Below are positions 30,164-41,090 of a DNA stretch of 41,142 nt, piece by piece (within the stretch, counting starts at the first letter, position 1; every line of letters starts with the position of its first letter). The position numbers were made by a program, and so were the translations under genes. Location of the stretch: NCBI GenBank assembly GCA_003427395.1, contig BFEA01000126.1, positions 1,108,753 to 1,149,894 of the forward strand, written 5' to 3'. Source of the DNA: Chara braunii (Eukaryota; Streptophyta; Charophyceae; Charales; Characeae). The notes beneath the pieces were generated by a model. It was not told the origin of the DNA, did no database searches, and was given only the letters and a program-made list of their open reading frames with translations.

Positions 30164-31430
30164 GTTGGAGGTTAGGATGGCCAACGCCGGTTCAGAGTGG
30201 TGCAGATGATGCCGCACTTTCTTCCACACGGAGGATACGTGTAGGAGACCGAGTCGCCGAACCCGGGGTGGACCCTTTGGTAATCAACCGCCAAGCTCAA
30301 CACCAAACGGTCGGACCGGAGGCGCTAGTCCATCATATCGGGGTCCCCTTCCCCCACCTGGAGGTGATTCCCAGCAACAGCAACAAGGAGAGGCTGCCTC
30401 GTCCGCGGCCCCGGCGAACTCAAGTACTCCGGTGGCCACCAGTCTACACAACAATCCAACGTTCTCTCCGGGTGGCATGCTTGCTCAACAAGGGGTCGGC
30501 AATTTTCAAGCCGGTGTAATTAATCCGGCCATGATGTCTGGCGGATGGGCTTCTTTTCTACAGGGGTTACCCCCTCATCCGTTCGTCATGCAACAGCAGG
30601 CAGGTCAGCAGGTGGGCTCTCATCTGGGTGCAAGCTCGTCTTTCACGAACCTCCATGCTTTTGCCCCCTGGAACCAAGGGTGGGCCAGGCCTCCGCCCGG
30701 TCTACAACCAGGCAACATGGGGTTGCCTCCCCCCCCCCCCCCCCCCCCCCTTCTATCGGGAGGACAGGGGCAAGTGCTTGGAGGTAGCCGAGCCCGTGGG
30801 GAATCCCCCGGGAAGCAAAGGCGGATTTCGGAAGGTGGAGGGATTGAGATCCGCATTGACGAGGTCCACGCGGAAGCTTCAGGTAGTTCCAATGAAGGTT
30901 CCTTCAACTCCGGCACTCCCTCTTCCGCTGCTGGTAAGCGCAAATCTTCACGCGCCCGTTTGCACGCTTTATCAAAAGGTCAATCGGTTATGGAGACAAA
31001 GCTCCTACCGATAGTCTACTCCTTTGTACGTGACTCACTCTGGATTGTTTCTTGGGTAGGGTTTGATGGAACCCCCCTATTATTTAGTATGAGCTGTTCG
31101 GAATCTCCGATGTCGCTAGCCTCCGAATCACTTGCTAGGAACCTGTTCCAAAACAAGCTCACCATGCACATTATTACCGAAATCTCTATGCCTCGCTTTC
31201 TGGTGGACTCAGCGGGTAGAAGGGTTAAATATTACGCCCCCCTTTTTGACGCTCGGTTCCAACCAGGTCAGTTGGAACAGCTCGAAGCAGAAGGACTCCG
31301 TCTGTTCCCACTATCCTGGCTTGCTGAGGGTAGCAAATCCGATCTTCGTAGGACTCGGATTAAGGTAGCTCCCGCCTTATCCGCCGAATTCCTGTATGAG
31401 CTCAACGCCAAATTGGGGAACCAGGCCTCT
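30164..31430 (+). pseudogene. LINE-2 ORF1, C-terminal half
   Basis: Continuation of the ORF1 interrupted at 17223. The CCHC knuckle is damaged by a TGA at 30207-30209 in its second position, while the rest (CRTFFHTEDTC) matches the first LINE. A Pro/Gln-rich region with a 22-nt C run (30729-30750) follows, then the conserved C-terminal domain (RLFPLSWLAEGSKSDLRRTR, matching KLVPLTWFAEGRKPKLGRIT). Homology to the first LINE fades near 31425, before a tRNA-like segment. No ORF2 follows, so the 3' part of this LINE is missing. Confidence 0.85.
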
Positions 31431-31494
31431 GACCCTGAGACCCGAATTTGGGGTCTGAATCGCGGAAGGCCTTTCAATTTCAGGTATTTCAGGA

Positions 31495-31585
31495 ATTTCT
31501 TTCATGTGGTTCCATCTGGGCTCGAGCCCAGGTCTGCATTTCAACGGTTTGTGGGTGTACCATCTGACCAACTGAGCTAGGCCAG
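31495..31585 (-). mobile_element. tRNA-derived SINE head (fragment)
   Basis: On the minus strand, TGGCCTAGCTCAGTTGGTC (box A like, near 31567-31585) is followed at tRNA-like spacing by a box B-like GGGCTCGAGCCC (about 31518-31529). The arms do not form a normal cloverleaf, so it is probably a SINE head and not a tRNA gene. It resembles the head of the SINE at 15419 in box A. It abuts the truncated end of LINE-2, so the insertion may explain the loss of the LINE 3' part. No tail was identified. Confidence 0.55.
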
Positions 31586-31589
31586 TTGG

Positions 31590-33600
31590 TACCCTCCAAT
31601 CAAAATCTTACCTATTCTGTATCGGTTATCTTGATCATCCAGTCTCCGGTAGGGAGGCAAACGTGCCGTCATATGCCATTGTGGACCTCAGCTCTTGGCT
31701 GGTTCGATGTTACTGTATCTGAAGCACCCTATGACTGCCAGTGATTGTTCGTTTATATCGACTATTAAAATTGAGATGCTTGTGCCATCTAACAACAATA
31801 TCTGGTTCCAAGCATCATTTTTTAGCTCGTCAGTTTTTACTACTTTCTACCCACTTTTCACCATGTGTTCGCAGATTAGGGCCAGCTCTCTTGGGAGAAT
31901 CTGCTACTGCCACTCGGCTGAGGTAGAGCTGTAAGAACAGCATTGCAGTCTTCACACCCAGGCGAGAGAGGCAAAAAAAAAGAAGCATAAAAGAGCAACC
32001 CCCAGTAATGGGTGACCTGACCTTCGATGGCTGCAATCTTTAAGAGAATAGAAAGAAGAAGAAGAAGAAGAAGAAGAAGAAGAAGAAGAAGAAGAGAGGT
32101 GTTCTAGAGTCTGGTGTCAGAATAGGTGATTTTGCAGTTTACTTCGCAAACCAACCAGTCTCTGGGAATGCGGGACTCCTTTCTCAAAACCCGGCCTCTT
32201 TCCCAACCAGGATTTTGTTCTAATTAAAAAAAAAAAGGCGGATTCTGTTTTAATTTCTAAATTAAATCCACACCAAGACATCGAAGGGAGACAGGATCTT
32301 GGAACTCGGCTGAGAGCTCCAATTGCCATACCCTTCTTTGTTGAAGATTAATCTCGGGGTCCTGTCCTCTTTCTCCCTGTTTACTGCGGTTCTGGCAATT
32401 TCTTCCCTAGCTGTTCCCCTTACCCTGCAGGGTGCTGTGACTGGCTGTCTTCATTGTGGGAGATTTTTTTCGGATGCAAGCCTCCACACAGAGAGTCACT
32501 GAGCCCAAAAACCAAGCGGAGACGGAAGCCCCGGCGACTACAACTCTCCAATACATTCAAGCTAATGAGCATGAAAAATAAGATGAGGGCAAGCAGGCTC
32601 TCTTTGGAAAGTTTGCATCCATATTGTGTTTTGAGTGGGATGTTGGACCTGGTTTCCAGCAGCTGCACCTCCCTACCAATCGTAAAGATCTTGGCTTTGT
32701 TGCAGTAAAAGAGAAGCATTGAAGTGTTGAAGAGCAATGAATGGCAGCGGGCCAGGATCCGCATTTCCAAACCTGAGACCCACACTGCACATATGCTTTT
32801 TCCCTTCTGAGAGTTATTGCCTGGTGTGAAGGGAGGCTCCCATACCACCTTTTTTTTTTGTCTTCCTAATTTAGAACGTAGAGGCAGGTTAAAGATGATA
32901 TCTCAAGGTCATTACCCCTTTTTAAAAAAGGAAAGGAAAAAAAAAAGGAACTCAAGGGCCAGCTTGGCCCACTCTTTGTTAGAAATCTGCGTAGAAAACC
33001 TGCAAGAATACAACTGGATGTCCGTACTATGCAAAGTGCAAATTGTGTGCTTGTTGCTTGAATAACAATCTAGCAGGCGCTGCTTCCCACCAATATTCGG
33101 AGCTTCAGCAACGATCTAGCATGTGCGTTCTATTCGGACAGTCCTTCTATTCGAATACAACAAGTATGTGTGTTCTATTCGAGTCATCATTGTTTTTTTC
33201 AAAACTCGAATACAACGCATATGCGTTATGTTCGGGGGAAGACCACAAATGTTACCTGTACATGCACTGCTGATACCCTAGGTTGGAAGTGCAGAAGTGG
33301 ATTCCAATGTTTTCTCTATTTGTTACCTTTTCGTCGTTTCGACCTTTTCGTGCTTCTTTTTCCCCCTCTGTCCATTTTTAGGCTTGGATCTGCAAAGCTA
33401 TTGTCATCAGAACGGCCCAAGAGCGCGACATCTGCTTTGTTTCCTTCTTCTCCTCCTTCTCTGGAACCTCGTTTTTCCTCCCAATCTTCCACCTACTCGT
33501 CATTCTCCTTTCGCAGCTCCTCTTACTATTCATCCTGGTCCTCAGTCTGGGCTTGCACATTCTCGTGGAAAAGGAGGACGACAAAGAAGGGTGACAATTT
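31590..33600. other. Intergenic, no gene recognised
   Basis: Contains a (GAA)n microsatellite at 32051-32096, A/T-rich tracts, and a block at 32645-32690 (CTGGTTTCCAGCAG, CACCTCCCTACCAAT) that recurs in diverged form at 37750-37790. It also has short dispersed motifs of the form GTGYGTTCTATTCGG at about 33123 and 33170. Open frames here look like noise. Confidence 0.5.
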
Positions 33601-33632
33601 TCCCCCTGACTCCGTTCCCTTCCTGCCTCAAT

Positions 33633-33635
<3 letters not shown>

Positions 33636-33689
<54 letters not shown>

Positions 33690-33690
33690 N
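33636..33690. repeat. (CT)n microsatellite ending in N
   Basis: A (TC)n run to 33689 with an ambiguous base at 33690. Confidence 0.95.
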
Positions 33691-33880
33691 CCCGGTCAAG
33701 TCAGGACTTATATCCGAGTCTTCCACTGCGCTACAAAGTGCCATTTGTATGTATCAGGATGAACACTGCTTGTTGAGATTCCACTGCCACTCCATTGTCC
33801 ATTCAGTCCTTTTTATCGCAATTGCGGATCCTTGGCTGTACATACATTGCCCAACTGGGCATGTATCACAAGTGAAAGCA
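33691..33880 (-). repeat. Dispersed repeat, copy A (inverted)
   Basis: The reverse complement matches 34561-34735 over about 180 bp with roughly one mismatch in eight, including GCCAAGGATCCGCAAT and AAAAAGGACTGAATGGACAA. Both copies end in a box A-like TGTAGCGCAGTGGAAG or TGTGGCGCAGCGGAAG segment. The family is not identified. Confidence 0.7.
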
Positions 33881-33931
33881 ACGAAACGGGCGTTAGCGGG
33901 AAAGAGACAGTGCTCATGTTTGTGTCTGTGT

Positions 33932-33934
<3 letters not shown>

Positions 33935-34007
<73 letters not shown>
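33935..34007. repeat. (GA)n microsatellite
   Basis: Uninterrupted GA dinucleotides. Confidence 0.97.
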
Positions 34008-34010
<3 letters not shown>

Positions 34011-34521
34011 TCACGGGCATTGGTTTCCCGCAAGAGTGACTCCTCTATGAATCACCGCATGTGCGGGACAACCCCTGCACAGGTGAGGGATGACTGTTTG
34101 GACAAAGTTGGAATCTCTCCTATTTATGAACACAGAAATTCAGTGCTTCACAAAGACTATTGCGCTCCCGAAGGAGAAGATTTGCAGAAATGCAGGAATT
34201 CACACATACTAGTACAATCCTAAAGATACATCCGTTTTTCCATATCTATGTTCCTCTCTATTTATGCAATGCCTGCATCCTCAGAATGGTGGGAAGACAT
34301 GATCCCGAGAATCTGATTGCTCACGAGGTCATCACTCTTCCAGAGTGGGTTGGATTGCAGCAAGAAACTTATGATGACTCAGTCTCTACACCAGTGGCAG
34401 TGGGAATTCATAGGGGAGGATTGAGATAGGTGATGACTAATAGGCCAGTTCACTGTAAGGTGATCGGGCTCAGTGCAGTTCATATGACGAATCCCAGGGG
34501 CCACAGTTCAGATTTCACACC
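34008..34521. other. No gene recognised
   Basis: Non-repetitive text without a convincing open frame, RNA gene or element. It ends at the adapter junction. Confidence 0.5.
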
Positions 34522-34559
34522 CTGTCTCTTATACACATCTAGATGTGTATAAGAGACAG
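34522..34559. other. Nextera mate-pair junction adapter (assembly artefact)
   Basis: CTGTCTCTTATACACATCT (34522-34540) is followed directly by its exact reverse complement (34541-34559). This 19-bp sequence is the Tn5 mosaic end used in Nextera libraries, and two head-to-head copies are the circularisation junction of mate-pair libraries. It is not genomic, and the flanks may not be adjacent in the genome. Confidence 0.97.
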
Positions 34560-34560
34560 G

Positions 34561-34735
34561 TTACATGCCCAGTTGGGCGATGTATGTAAATAGCCAAGGA
34601 TCCGCAATGTGATAAAAAGGACTGAATGGACAATGCAGTGCAAGTGGAATCTCAACACGCAATGTACATCCTGATACATAGAAAATGGCGCCTTGTGGCG
34701 CAGCGGAAGACTTAGATATAAGCCCTGACCTGACC
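34561..34735 (+). repeat. Dispersed repeat, copy B
   Basis: Inverted partner of 33691-33880, directly right of the adapter. Confidence 0.7.
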
Positions 34736-35680
34736 GGGACTGACCTCTCTCACGTAGTGCAAGACAGCACAGCAGAATGCTAGAATGCCAATGACTAGCC
34801 CAATCAATGTCGCAATAGTACGGTAATACAGACCCAACATACATCATCCTCATTACAAGGTGTGAAGGGCCCTGGCGCTACACACAGGAAGAATGCGCCA
34901 GGTCCAGATCATACACAGACGAAGAGGAGGGAATCAGACGAACAAGAAAGGGGGGAGATGGGAATGTCGTCAACACCAAATCTTCGTTACAAGTCCCAGA
35001 TAACCCCTCGTCAAATGTCTGAAGTCCAATGTCAAGTCTGGATCCAAATGTCACCAAGCCCACTCTCTCATAGTCTGCTGATGCAGTGAAGTCAGATAGC
35101 GAGAGGATGAGAGGGAGATGGTGGACTGAGAAGAGGAAGAAGAAGAACTCTCTCTCTCTCTCTCTCATGTGGTACTAACCTGTGAAGATGGCCCCGTGCT
35201 GCAGGTACCTCGAAGGCGAAGCTGGAGCTATGGCGCTGCAGGTAAGTCTCCCTGGCCTCTGCCCAATCTCTCTCTCTCTAGTACTACTCTAGCTCCTAAT
35301 AGCGCCCAGCGCTGAAGACTACTGCTAGCGCTACTACTACTCCTGCAGCGCTCCTCCAGAGTGCTGCTGCCGGATCCTGAAGACTACCTCCTGCCTCCTG
35401 AACTGCACATGAAGTGCTTGGGAAGTACCTAGGAACTACCTGCAGCCTGCAGTGCGGGCCAGTCCTATATAGTGCTGGCCCGTCCAGGAGGCTGCTCTTG
35501 CCAATGCCAAGACGTGCCAGCCCCTGGCGTTGAAGCTCAACCAAGGGTTGTCTTGAAAACAGGCCCAAAATGGCCTGTGCTAAAACCCTGATTTGGTGCC
35601 TGAGTTTCAGGGCAGGTCGATCTTATGAGGGCATGAAAATGGCCCTCAGTTTCAGGCTGAAAAGGCTCAGGGCCGGAAAG
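34736..35680. other. No gene recognised
   Basis: Contains a short (CT)n run at 35145-35166 and a CT-rich, GCGCT-rich stretch around 35200-35500. No protein or RNA gene is supported. Confidence 0.5.
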
Positions 35681-35691
35681 GCGCTGATTTA

Positions 35692-35815
35692 GGCTGAAAC
35701 GACACAGGGCCTGTAGGCAATTGTTTTCAGGCTTTCAGGCTGAAACGACACAGGGCCTGTAGGCCCTTGTTTTCAGGCTTCCGGGCTGAAAACGACACGG
35801 GCCTGAAAATGGCTC
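35692..35815. repeat. 46-bp tandem repeat (about 2.7 copies)
   Basis: Units starting GGCTGAAACGACACAGGGCC at 35692 and 35738, with a diverged third at 35784. The 150 bp upstream contain looser related text (TTTCAGGCTGAAAAGG). Confidence 0.85.
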
Positions 35816-36091
35816 GTGCAGCCTGTTGCAGGCGCAGCATGTAACACACACAAACACACACACACATACAGTCTGCCATTCTCTCTTTCAGCCAGTCGGA
35901 CAGGCAGGCAAGTTGTCGGCTGACTTGTCCATCAGTCCTTGTCACAGCCAGTCAGTATGTCTTGTTATCTTTCTGGATGGCTATATGCCTTCCAACTTGC
36001 TGTCTGCTTCCCTCTCTGTATGCATGTCTATTTTTCAGCGTATCTGTTTGTCTGCCCGCCTGTGCATTGTAGATTGTCGCCAGAACAACCA

Positions 36092-36109
36092 GATGTGAAG
36101 ATCCAAACC
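36092..36109 (+). repeat. U6 retropseudogene target duplication, copy 1
   Basis: GATGTGAAGATCCAAACC, identical to 36223-36240. Confidence 0.9.
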
Positions 36110-36175
36110 CTTTTTTTTTGTTTTTTTAATTTGGACCATTTCTCGATTTATGTGTGTCATCCTTGCGCAGGGGCC

Positions 36176-36207
<32 letters not shown>

Positions 36208-36222
36208 ACGGATGTCCCGAAG
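36110..36222 (-). pseudogene. U6 snRNA retropseudogene with poly(A) tail
   Basis: On the minus strand the sequence from 36222 to 36128 is U6 spliceosomal snRNA: CTTCGGGACATCCG, then AAAATTGGAACG, ACGATACAGAGAAGATTAGC, GCATGGCCCCTGCGCAAGG and AAATCGAGAAATGGTCC. The first few nucleotides and one G of the 5' stem-loop are missing, so it is about 95 nt instead of about 102. In place of the Pol III oligo(T) terminator it has an A-rich tail (about 18 nt with one C). An 18-bp perfect direct repeat flanks the unit. These are hallmarks of an L1-mobilised U6 transcript and not an active U6 gene. I do not see the plant USE/TATA promoter pair upstream. Confidence 0.93.
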
Positions 36223-36240
36223 GATGTGAAGATCCAAACC
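36223..36240 (+). repeat. U6 retropseudogene target duplication, copy 2
   Basis: GATGTGAAGATCCAAACC, identical to 36092-36109. Confidence 0.9.
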
Positions 36241-36660
36241 TCAAAACGACTTTACTTAAAAAGTTACCTGAGATTCCTGAAAAAGAAAGACTTTTATCGT
36301 TTTGAATCTTTTGATAGATTTTATGAAACGACCATTTCATTATTTTCTTTCAAAAGGTTGTGGAAGTGTCGGGGTTACGATTCAGGGAGGAAGTCCGGCA
36401 GGGGGCTTCACGCGCCGGGTTCAGCCCACCTGTCGGCACAGCGGACCCACCCACTCACTCAGGAATCACTCAAGATCAGAGAGGGGGGAGAAGAGAGACC
36501 TTGCAACACACACCCAGGAGTATCAGCCTGGACCGGAGCTACCAGGGCGCACCCCCTCGAACTCAGGGTCATTGTTGTGCGTGTGTGTGTCATAAATTGT
36601 CACCACAAGAACCCCTTTTCCACCCAGATGAGTATAGCCAAACTTGAAACAGCTTTACTG
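36241..36660. other. No gene recognised
   Basis: From about 36366 the text (TGTCGGGGTTACGATTCAGG and following) starts with TG and has the look of a retroelement leader or solo LTR, but no matching partner or duplication was found in the window. Confidence 0.3.
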
Positions 36661-36712
36661 CAGAATCTTCTGTAGCGCAGAATCTTCTGTAGCGCAGAAT
36701 CTTCTGTAGCAG
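36661..36712. repeat. 17-bp tandem repeat, three copies
   Basis: CAGAATCTTCTGTAGCG at 36661, 36678 and 36695 (the last one partial). Each unit contains GAATCTTC, which fits the heat-shock element pattern GAAnnTTC, though nothing nearby shows it is regulatory. Confidence 0.85.
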
Positions 36713-38630
36713 ACAATATGACACACTGACACCGTTGTATTGCCTTTTCCTTCTGCAGTTCTTTCTTTGCTCTCCTTACTTTGGCTTTTTTCTGGTTTCT
36801 CTTCCATTTCTTCTTGCAGCTCCCTTTATAGTGTGCCTCTCACGCACAAGGCTCGCCACATTGATGTGTTTGAGCGTGAGGTGCCCACATTCCCGTGTGC
36901 CATAACGGCCCACTTGGATGCTATGAAAATGAGGCAAAGTAAAGGGGAGGGGGGGGAGGTATATTTTCTGTTCTTTTTATGATTCTCATTCGTATGCCTT
37001 TAGTAGTTCTGCACAAGGGGAGGAGAAGAGGGGAAGAGGAAACAGAACAGAGGAAAGACGAATGCCACAGGCTTCTCAATAATCGGGGGCAGAGCAGACT
37101 ACTAGGTAGGGAATCGCACAAGAGGTCAGCCATTGTTGGGACTGCAGAGACAAAAGGGTTTAGAGGAGCAAGTATTGCATATGGTAACTGGCCAGCCCTG
37201 CAGACCGGACAGGACCGGTTCGGGTGTGGGCTGTAGAAGCGCCGCATCCAGATTTCAGAGTTGCAGTTGCTGCATCAAATGGCGCGGCATAGACAGATGT
37301 CATAGGCTACACGGGTCCCACATGCTCGGAACACAGAGGCACGCCACCGGCAATTGTATCGGCATCCCCATTCCAGCTCAGGTGGGCCATCACAGTAGGG
37401 CATTGAGCAGGTTTCTTCGGTCTCCGCAGCCAATATTCCCTCTATGTGAGCTAGTGATGATGGGGCCTGATGCAAAGTAAGGGTCTTTAGTTGTGCATGA
37501 TCTGGTCTGCAACTGCTTGCCCACGGCGGCAACCTTTCAGTACTGCGCAATGTAGGCAGGGTTCATGAGATAGTTTATCGAAAGGATCTTCATGCGTGGA
37601 TCAAGATATTGAGTTCCGGCCTTCCATTACTTCAACTTCGTGTATGCTGTGCAATCAAGATCCAAGTCACACCTCAATGCTGCCAGGGTTCCATGGGCCA
37701 TAACTCGGGCAAGCATCGAGTGGGTACAGCGATTACCATTTCAGGGACACTGAACCCGGTTTCCAGCAGGTGTAGCTCCCCACCAATAGAAGGGGGAATC
37801 CTTTTCCATCAAAAAGAAAAAAAGAAAAAGACAAGAAGCAAGAAATCACAAGCAAATTCCTGAAAGGAGTGTCGGGGTCCGAGAAAATAGGGCAAATCAA
37901 CTCCGAAGAGTCCGAACACATAAAATTCATTTGGAGCAGAACGATGCCAGTACTCACGAGGGAACAACGAGACAACTCTTTCCAGAGCATCTCGGTCTTG
38001 ACCCAGCAGATAGACAACGGAAAAAAGACACTACACCCCCCCCCAGCAAGCAGGTCATTGAGGAAAGAGCAGCAGCATCAGGCAACAGTACGTAAGTGTG
38101 GAAGGAAAGGACACACACAAGACTAGAGTCTGCCCAGGGTTTAGGGTTTTAGCAGACAGTCTGCCTTGATCAGACTCAGGGGGATAACTTGGGTCTGGCT
38201 TTGCATGTTTCTTCAAAGGGAAGCCAGAAAGGCAGGGAAGGGCAGTCGGACTAAACAAGGTGTGGGTGCACTGACAGTCAGTCCTTCCCAAGGGAAGTAA
38301 ATTTTAGTAATCAATGTTGTCATGCGTCACGGTGTCCGGCGGCCAAAGTCAGTCGGCCACCCGAATTGGCTAGGTTTGTGTTTAGTCTTGGCTAAGTGGG
38401 CGCATTTTGGGAGTTTCTTTTATCTGTTGCGCGTTCGAAAAATAGGGTGACCAGTTGCATCCCCTGTTTTCCACCCACTTGCCTATTGACACTAAGCCTA
38501 CTTTTGGGGTTGACAGAGGTATTAATTTACTCGCCCGTTGACATCTATCGTCTCGGCCTTTTCTAACCCTATTTTTGTTCCACAGGCTTTTGGTTTGCAG
38601 CGTGCGCACGAGCTTCCGCACGACCGATTT
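36713..38630. other. No gene recognised
   Basis: Unique-looking text with several short open frames of no recognisable content. The block at 37746-37790 is a diverged copy of 32645-32690. Confidence 0.5.
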
Positions 38631-38633
38631 TGT

Positions 38634-38746
38634 CTACTGCCGTCTTCCCCCGAACACAACGCACCCTCATCTTGGCTGTACCGGACCGGAAATATAGCTT
38701 GCATACGTTCAATTTCAGGGTGCGTTATGTTCGGGGAAGACGGTAG
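38634..38746. mobile_element. Foldback / MITE-like element
   Basis: The left arm (38634-38667) and the right arm (38717-38746) are inverted copies: CGTCTTCCCC, GAACACAACGCACCCT on the left against GAACATAACGCACCCT on the right. They are separated by a 49-bp loop and differ by two small indels and a substitution. The arm end TGCGTTATGTTCGGGG also occurs at about 33221-33236 (ATGCGTTATGTTCGGGGG), so this is probably a small dispersed family. No target duplication is clear. Confidence 0.6.
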
Positions 38747-38749
38747 CCA

Positions 38750-40080
38750 AGATAGGTCGAAGATTTGATTGTTACTTCTATGTTAGTAAGAAGTGCACTC
38801 TAAAGGTTGGTGTGAAGTTTGCTTGGGATGGCCTTATGGTTTTCTTATAAATAGAGGTGAAAAATGGGGGGTCGGTTAACCTTTTCTCCACAAGTGATAA
38901 ATATAAAAATCGGGCATAAATTAAAATTTAAAAGACGATGAAAATGAACTTATTTATCATTATCTATATTGATGCTACGATTTTATCTTTGATTATGTTT
39001 CGCAGCCAAATCAACCAGATCAAGCCCCTTCGGTAGCCCTATTAATACCTCTAAATTCCATGTGCGCCCTACCCCATAAATTATGTGTGTATGACCCTGT
39101 TGATTGGCGCACGAGTTTGACTATTTTGAGGCCCGCGGTTCGAGGTTGTGAGCGACGGTTCAGGGTTGGACATGACAGCCAGCTGTTATTCCTTTCCATA
39201 TGATCTTCGGCAGGCAAGTTTGTTCAGTTCCGCATGATTATTCGGCCCTCGGTTTCTATGGCAGCAGTGACTCAACGACATGAGATTAATTTTTGGGTGC
39301 ATCAACTGTTCGTTTCAACGTCGGCTTATCCATTTGCCTTGACACAGTCATTTTCTGTCCCACCTGGAAATGATTGCGGCTCGATTTGAATGAGCATGGT
39401 GTATTGACGATTGTGGTAACCACCCTTTGTGGGGCTTCTGACTTCATTCGGTGCTCAGCAACTTTCGGTCTTTTTCAATATTGACTGGGGATGTATGGCA
39501 TCTTATTGGGTTATGTTCAGAGCTGGCTTCTTATCACCAAGACCTTTTCTGGCGCTGCCATTGTTTGGACCTTGGTATGGTTGGGTCCACTTTACCAAGG
39601 CCGAGGCTTGGGTCCACCACTGTACCAAAGGTGCCTCGGTACCAAGCCGCTAATGTTGACTGAGGCTGAAGACAACTGGTTTAAAGCTGGCTAGAGTACA
39701 GAAGCGGGGGGGCATTCGGAGCCTGGGGCATTCAGGGTACCACGTACCAGGAGTTCGGGGCTCACGGGACAGCGGACAAGAGGTACGCAGCACAATTGTT
39801 TCCATTCGCGTCTCTTTGTGTTTGCGAGCTCCAGTGGTCAAACGGGCCCATGGTTGCTGCAGCATTCTCTATGGTGGGGCATTCCGAGCTTGGCATGGAG
39901 GGGACCGAGTACCAGACGTCCAGGGCCTACTCAGGAGCGGACCAAGAGTCCGCAGCATGTGCTCCCATCGTGCATGTTTGTGTGCACCCGTGGAGTGAAG
40001 TCGAAGTGAGCTTGAGAGCTGCTGAGTAAGACGCGGCAGTGTGCGCCCTTGTTTGACAGCCAACAGTAAGTGAGTGGGTG
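38750..40080. other. No gene recognised
   Basis: Contains a short A/T-rich stretch (38890-39000) and low-information open frames. No RNA gene or element was identified. Confidence 0.5.
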
Positions 40081-40119
40081 AGTGAATGAAAGGGAAACAG
40101 AGAGAGTTGCAATGCACCT

Positions 40120-40684
40120 CGCTCTATGAGCGTCGAGGTACATTCAAGATTGAGCCAGCGAACTGGCTCATCGAGCAGGGAAAAGAGTGCGGGAAGAGTG
40201 CAAAAGTGGGTGAGGGAGAGAGTAAGAGGGAGAGTTTGAGAGAGTGTGCATGTGTGAGAGTGTGGGAGTGTGGGAGAGAGTGAGAGAGTGAGGGAGACTC
40301 TGTGAGAGAGAGAGAGAGATAAAAGAGAAGAGTGACGAGCCTGAATTTTTATTATTACTTGGCTCGGAGCATAGCCAGTTACATTCAAGATCGAGCCTGC
40401 TGATTGGCACGTTGGGCGGGTGTGATGAACCGACCTTGCTCAAGTAAGTGAGGGAGCAAAACAAAAGGAAGAAAGAGAGAATGAGTGGGGGTTGAGCATG
40501 CGTGCGCTAGTGGAACAGCAGGCAAGAGGGTGGGCGAGCGAGCGGGTATGTGTGTGTCAGCCTTGATGATAGTGTGTTCTATTCGGGGGAATTGAAAGTA
40601 GGAAAGGGCATGCCTGAACAGGATGCAAATACACATACACACAGAGAAAAAAAAAAAAAAAAAAAAAAAAAAGAGAGATGCGCG

Positions 40685-40772
<88 letters not shown>

Positions 40773-40870
40773 ATTTGTTATAATTGATGCACCTGGAGCT
40801 GATCATTCTCAAGTGCATTCAAGCTTGGACAAGCTTGCTGGCTTGCAAGGCGGGATTCCGAGGGCGCGCC
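40120..40870. repeat. Diverged dispersed units and microsatellites
   Basis: CATTCAAG-containing units recur at about 40141 (ACATTCAAGATTGAGCC), 40382 (ACATTCAAGATCGAGCC) and 40817 (GCATTCAAGCTTGG), with GAG-rich text in between. A poly(A) run (40647-40672) and a long (AG)n run (40689-40770) lie inside. The motif GTGTGTTCTATTCGGGGGAA at about 40570 belongs to the same motif set as those near 33.1 kb. Confidence 0.55.
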
Positions 40871-41086
40871 TCAGGGGACGTAAAGAAGAGAGAGAAGGGA
40901 GAGAGTGTGAGAGAAAGAGAGCGAGGCGAGGGCCGCTGCTTCAAATAAATGTTCTCTTTGTGAATGAATCTGACCAGGACAAAGTCCCAGTACCGATCAT
41001 TAAGCGGGTGCTCACACAGCGTAGACTCTGCCTAGTGCTGTGAGCGTCAAAATTAGTGGGGCACATAACACACACACACATGCACG

Positions 41087-41090
<4 letters not shown>

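Noticed and set aside
34522-34559. Natural palindrome or transposon end
   Set aside because: It is identical to the engineered Tn5 mosaic end in the head-to-head form of a library junction.
36128-36222. Functional U6 gene
   Set aside because: The 5' end is truncated, the oligo(T) terminator is replaced by an A-rich tail, and direct repeats flank it.
36366-36600. Solo LTR starting TGTCGGGG
   Set aside because: No matching end, duplication or partner was found in the window, so the call is not supported.
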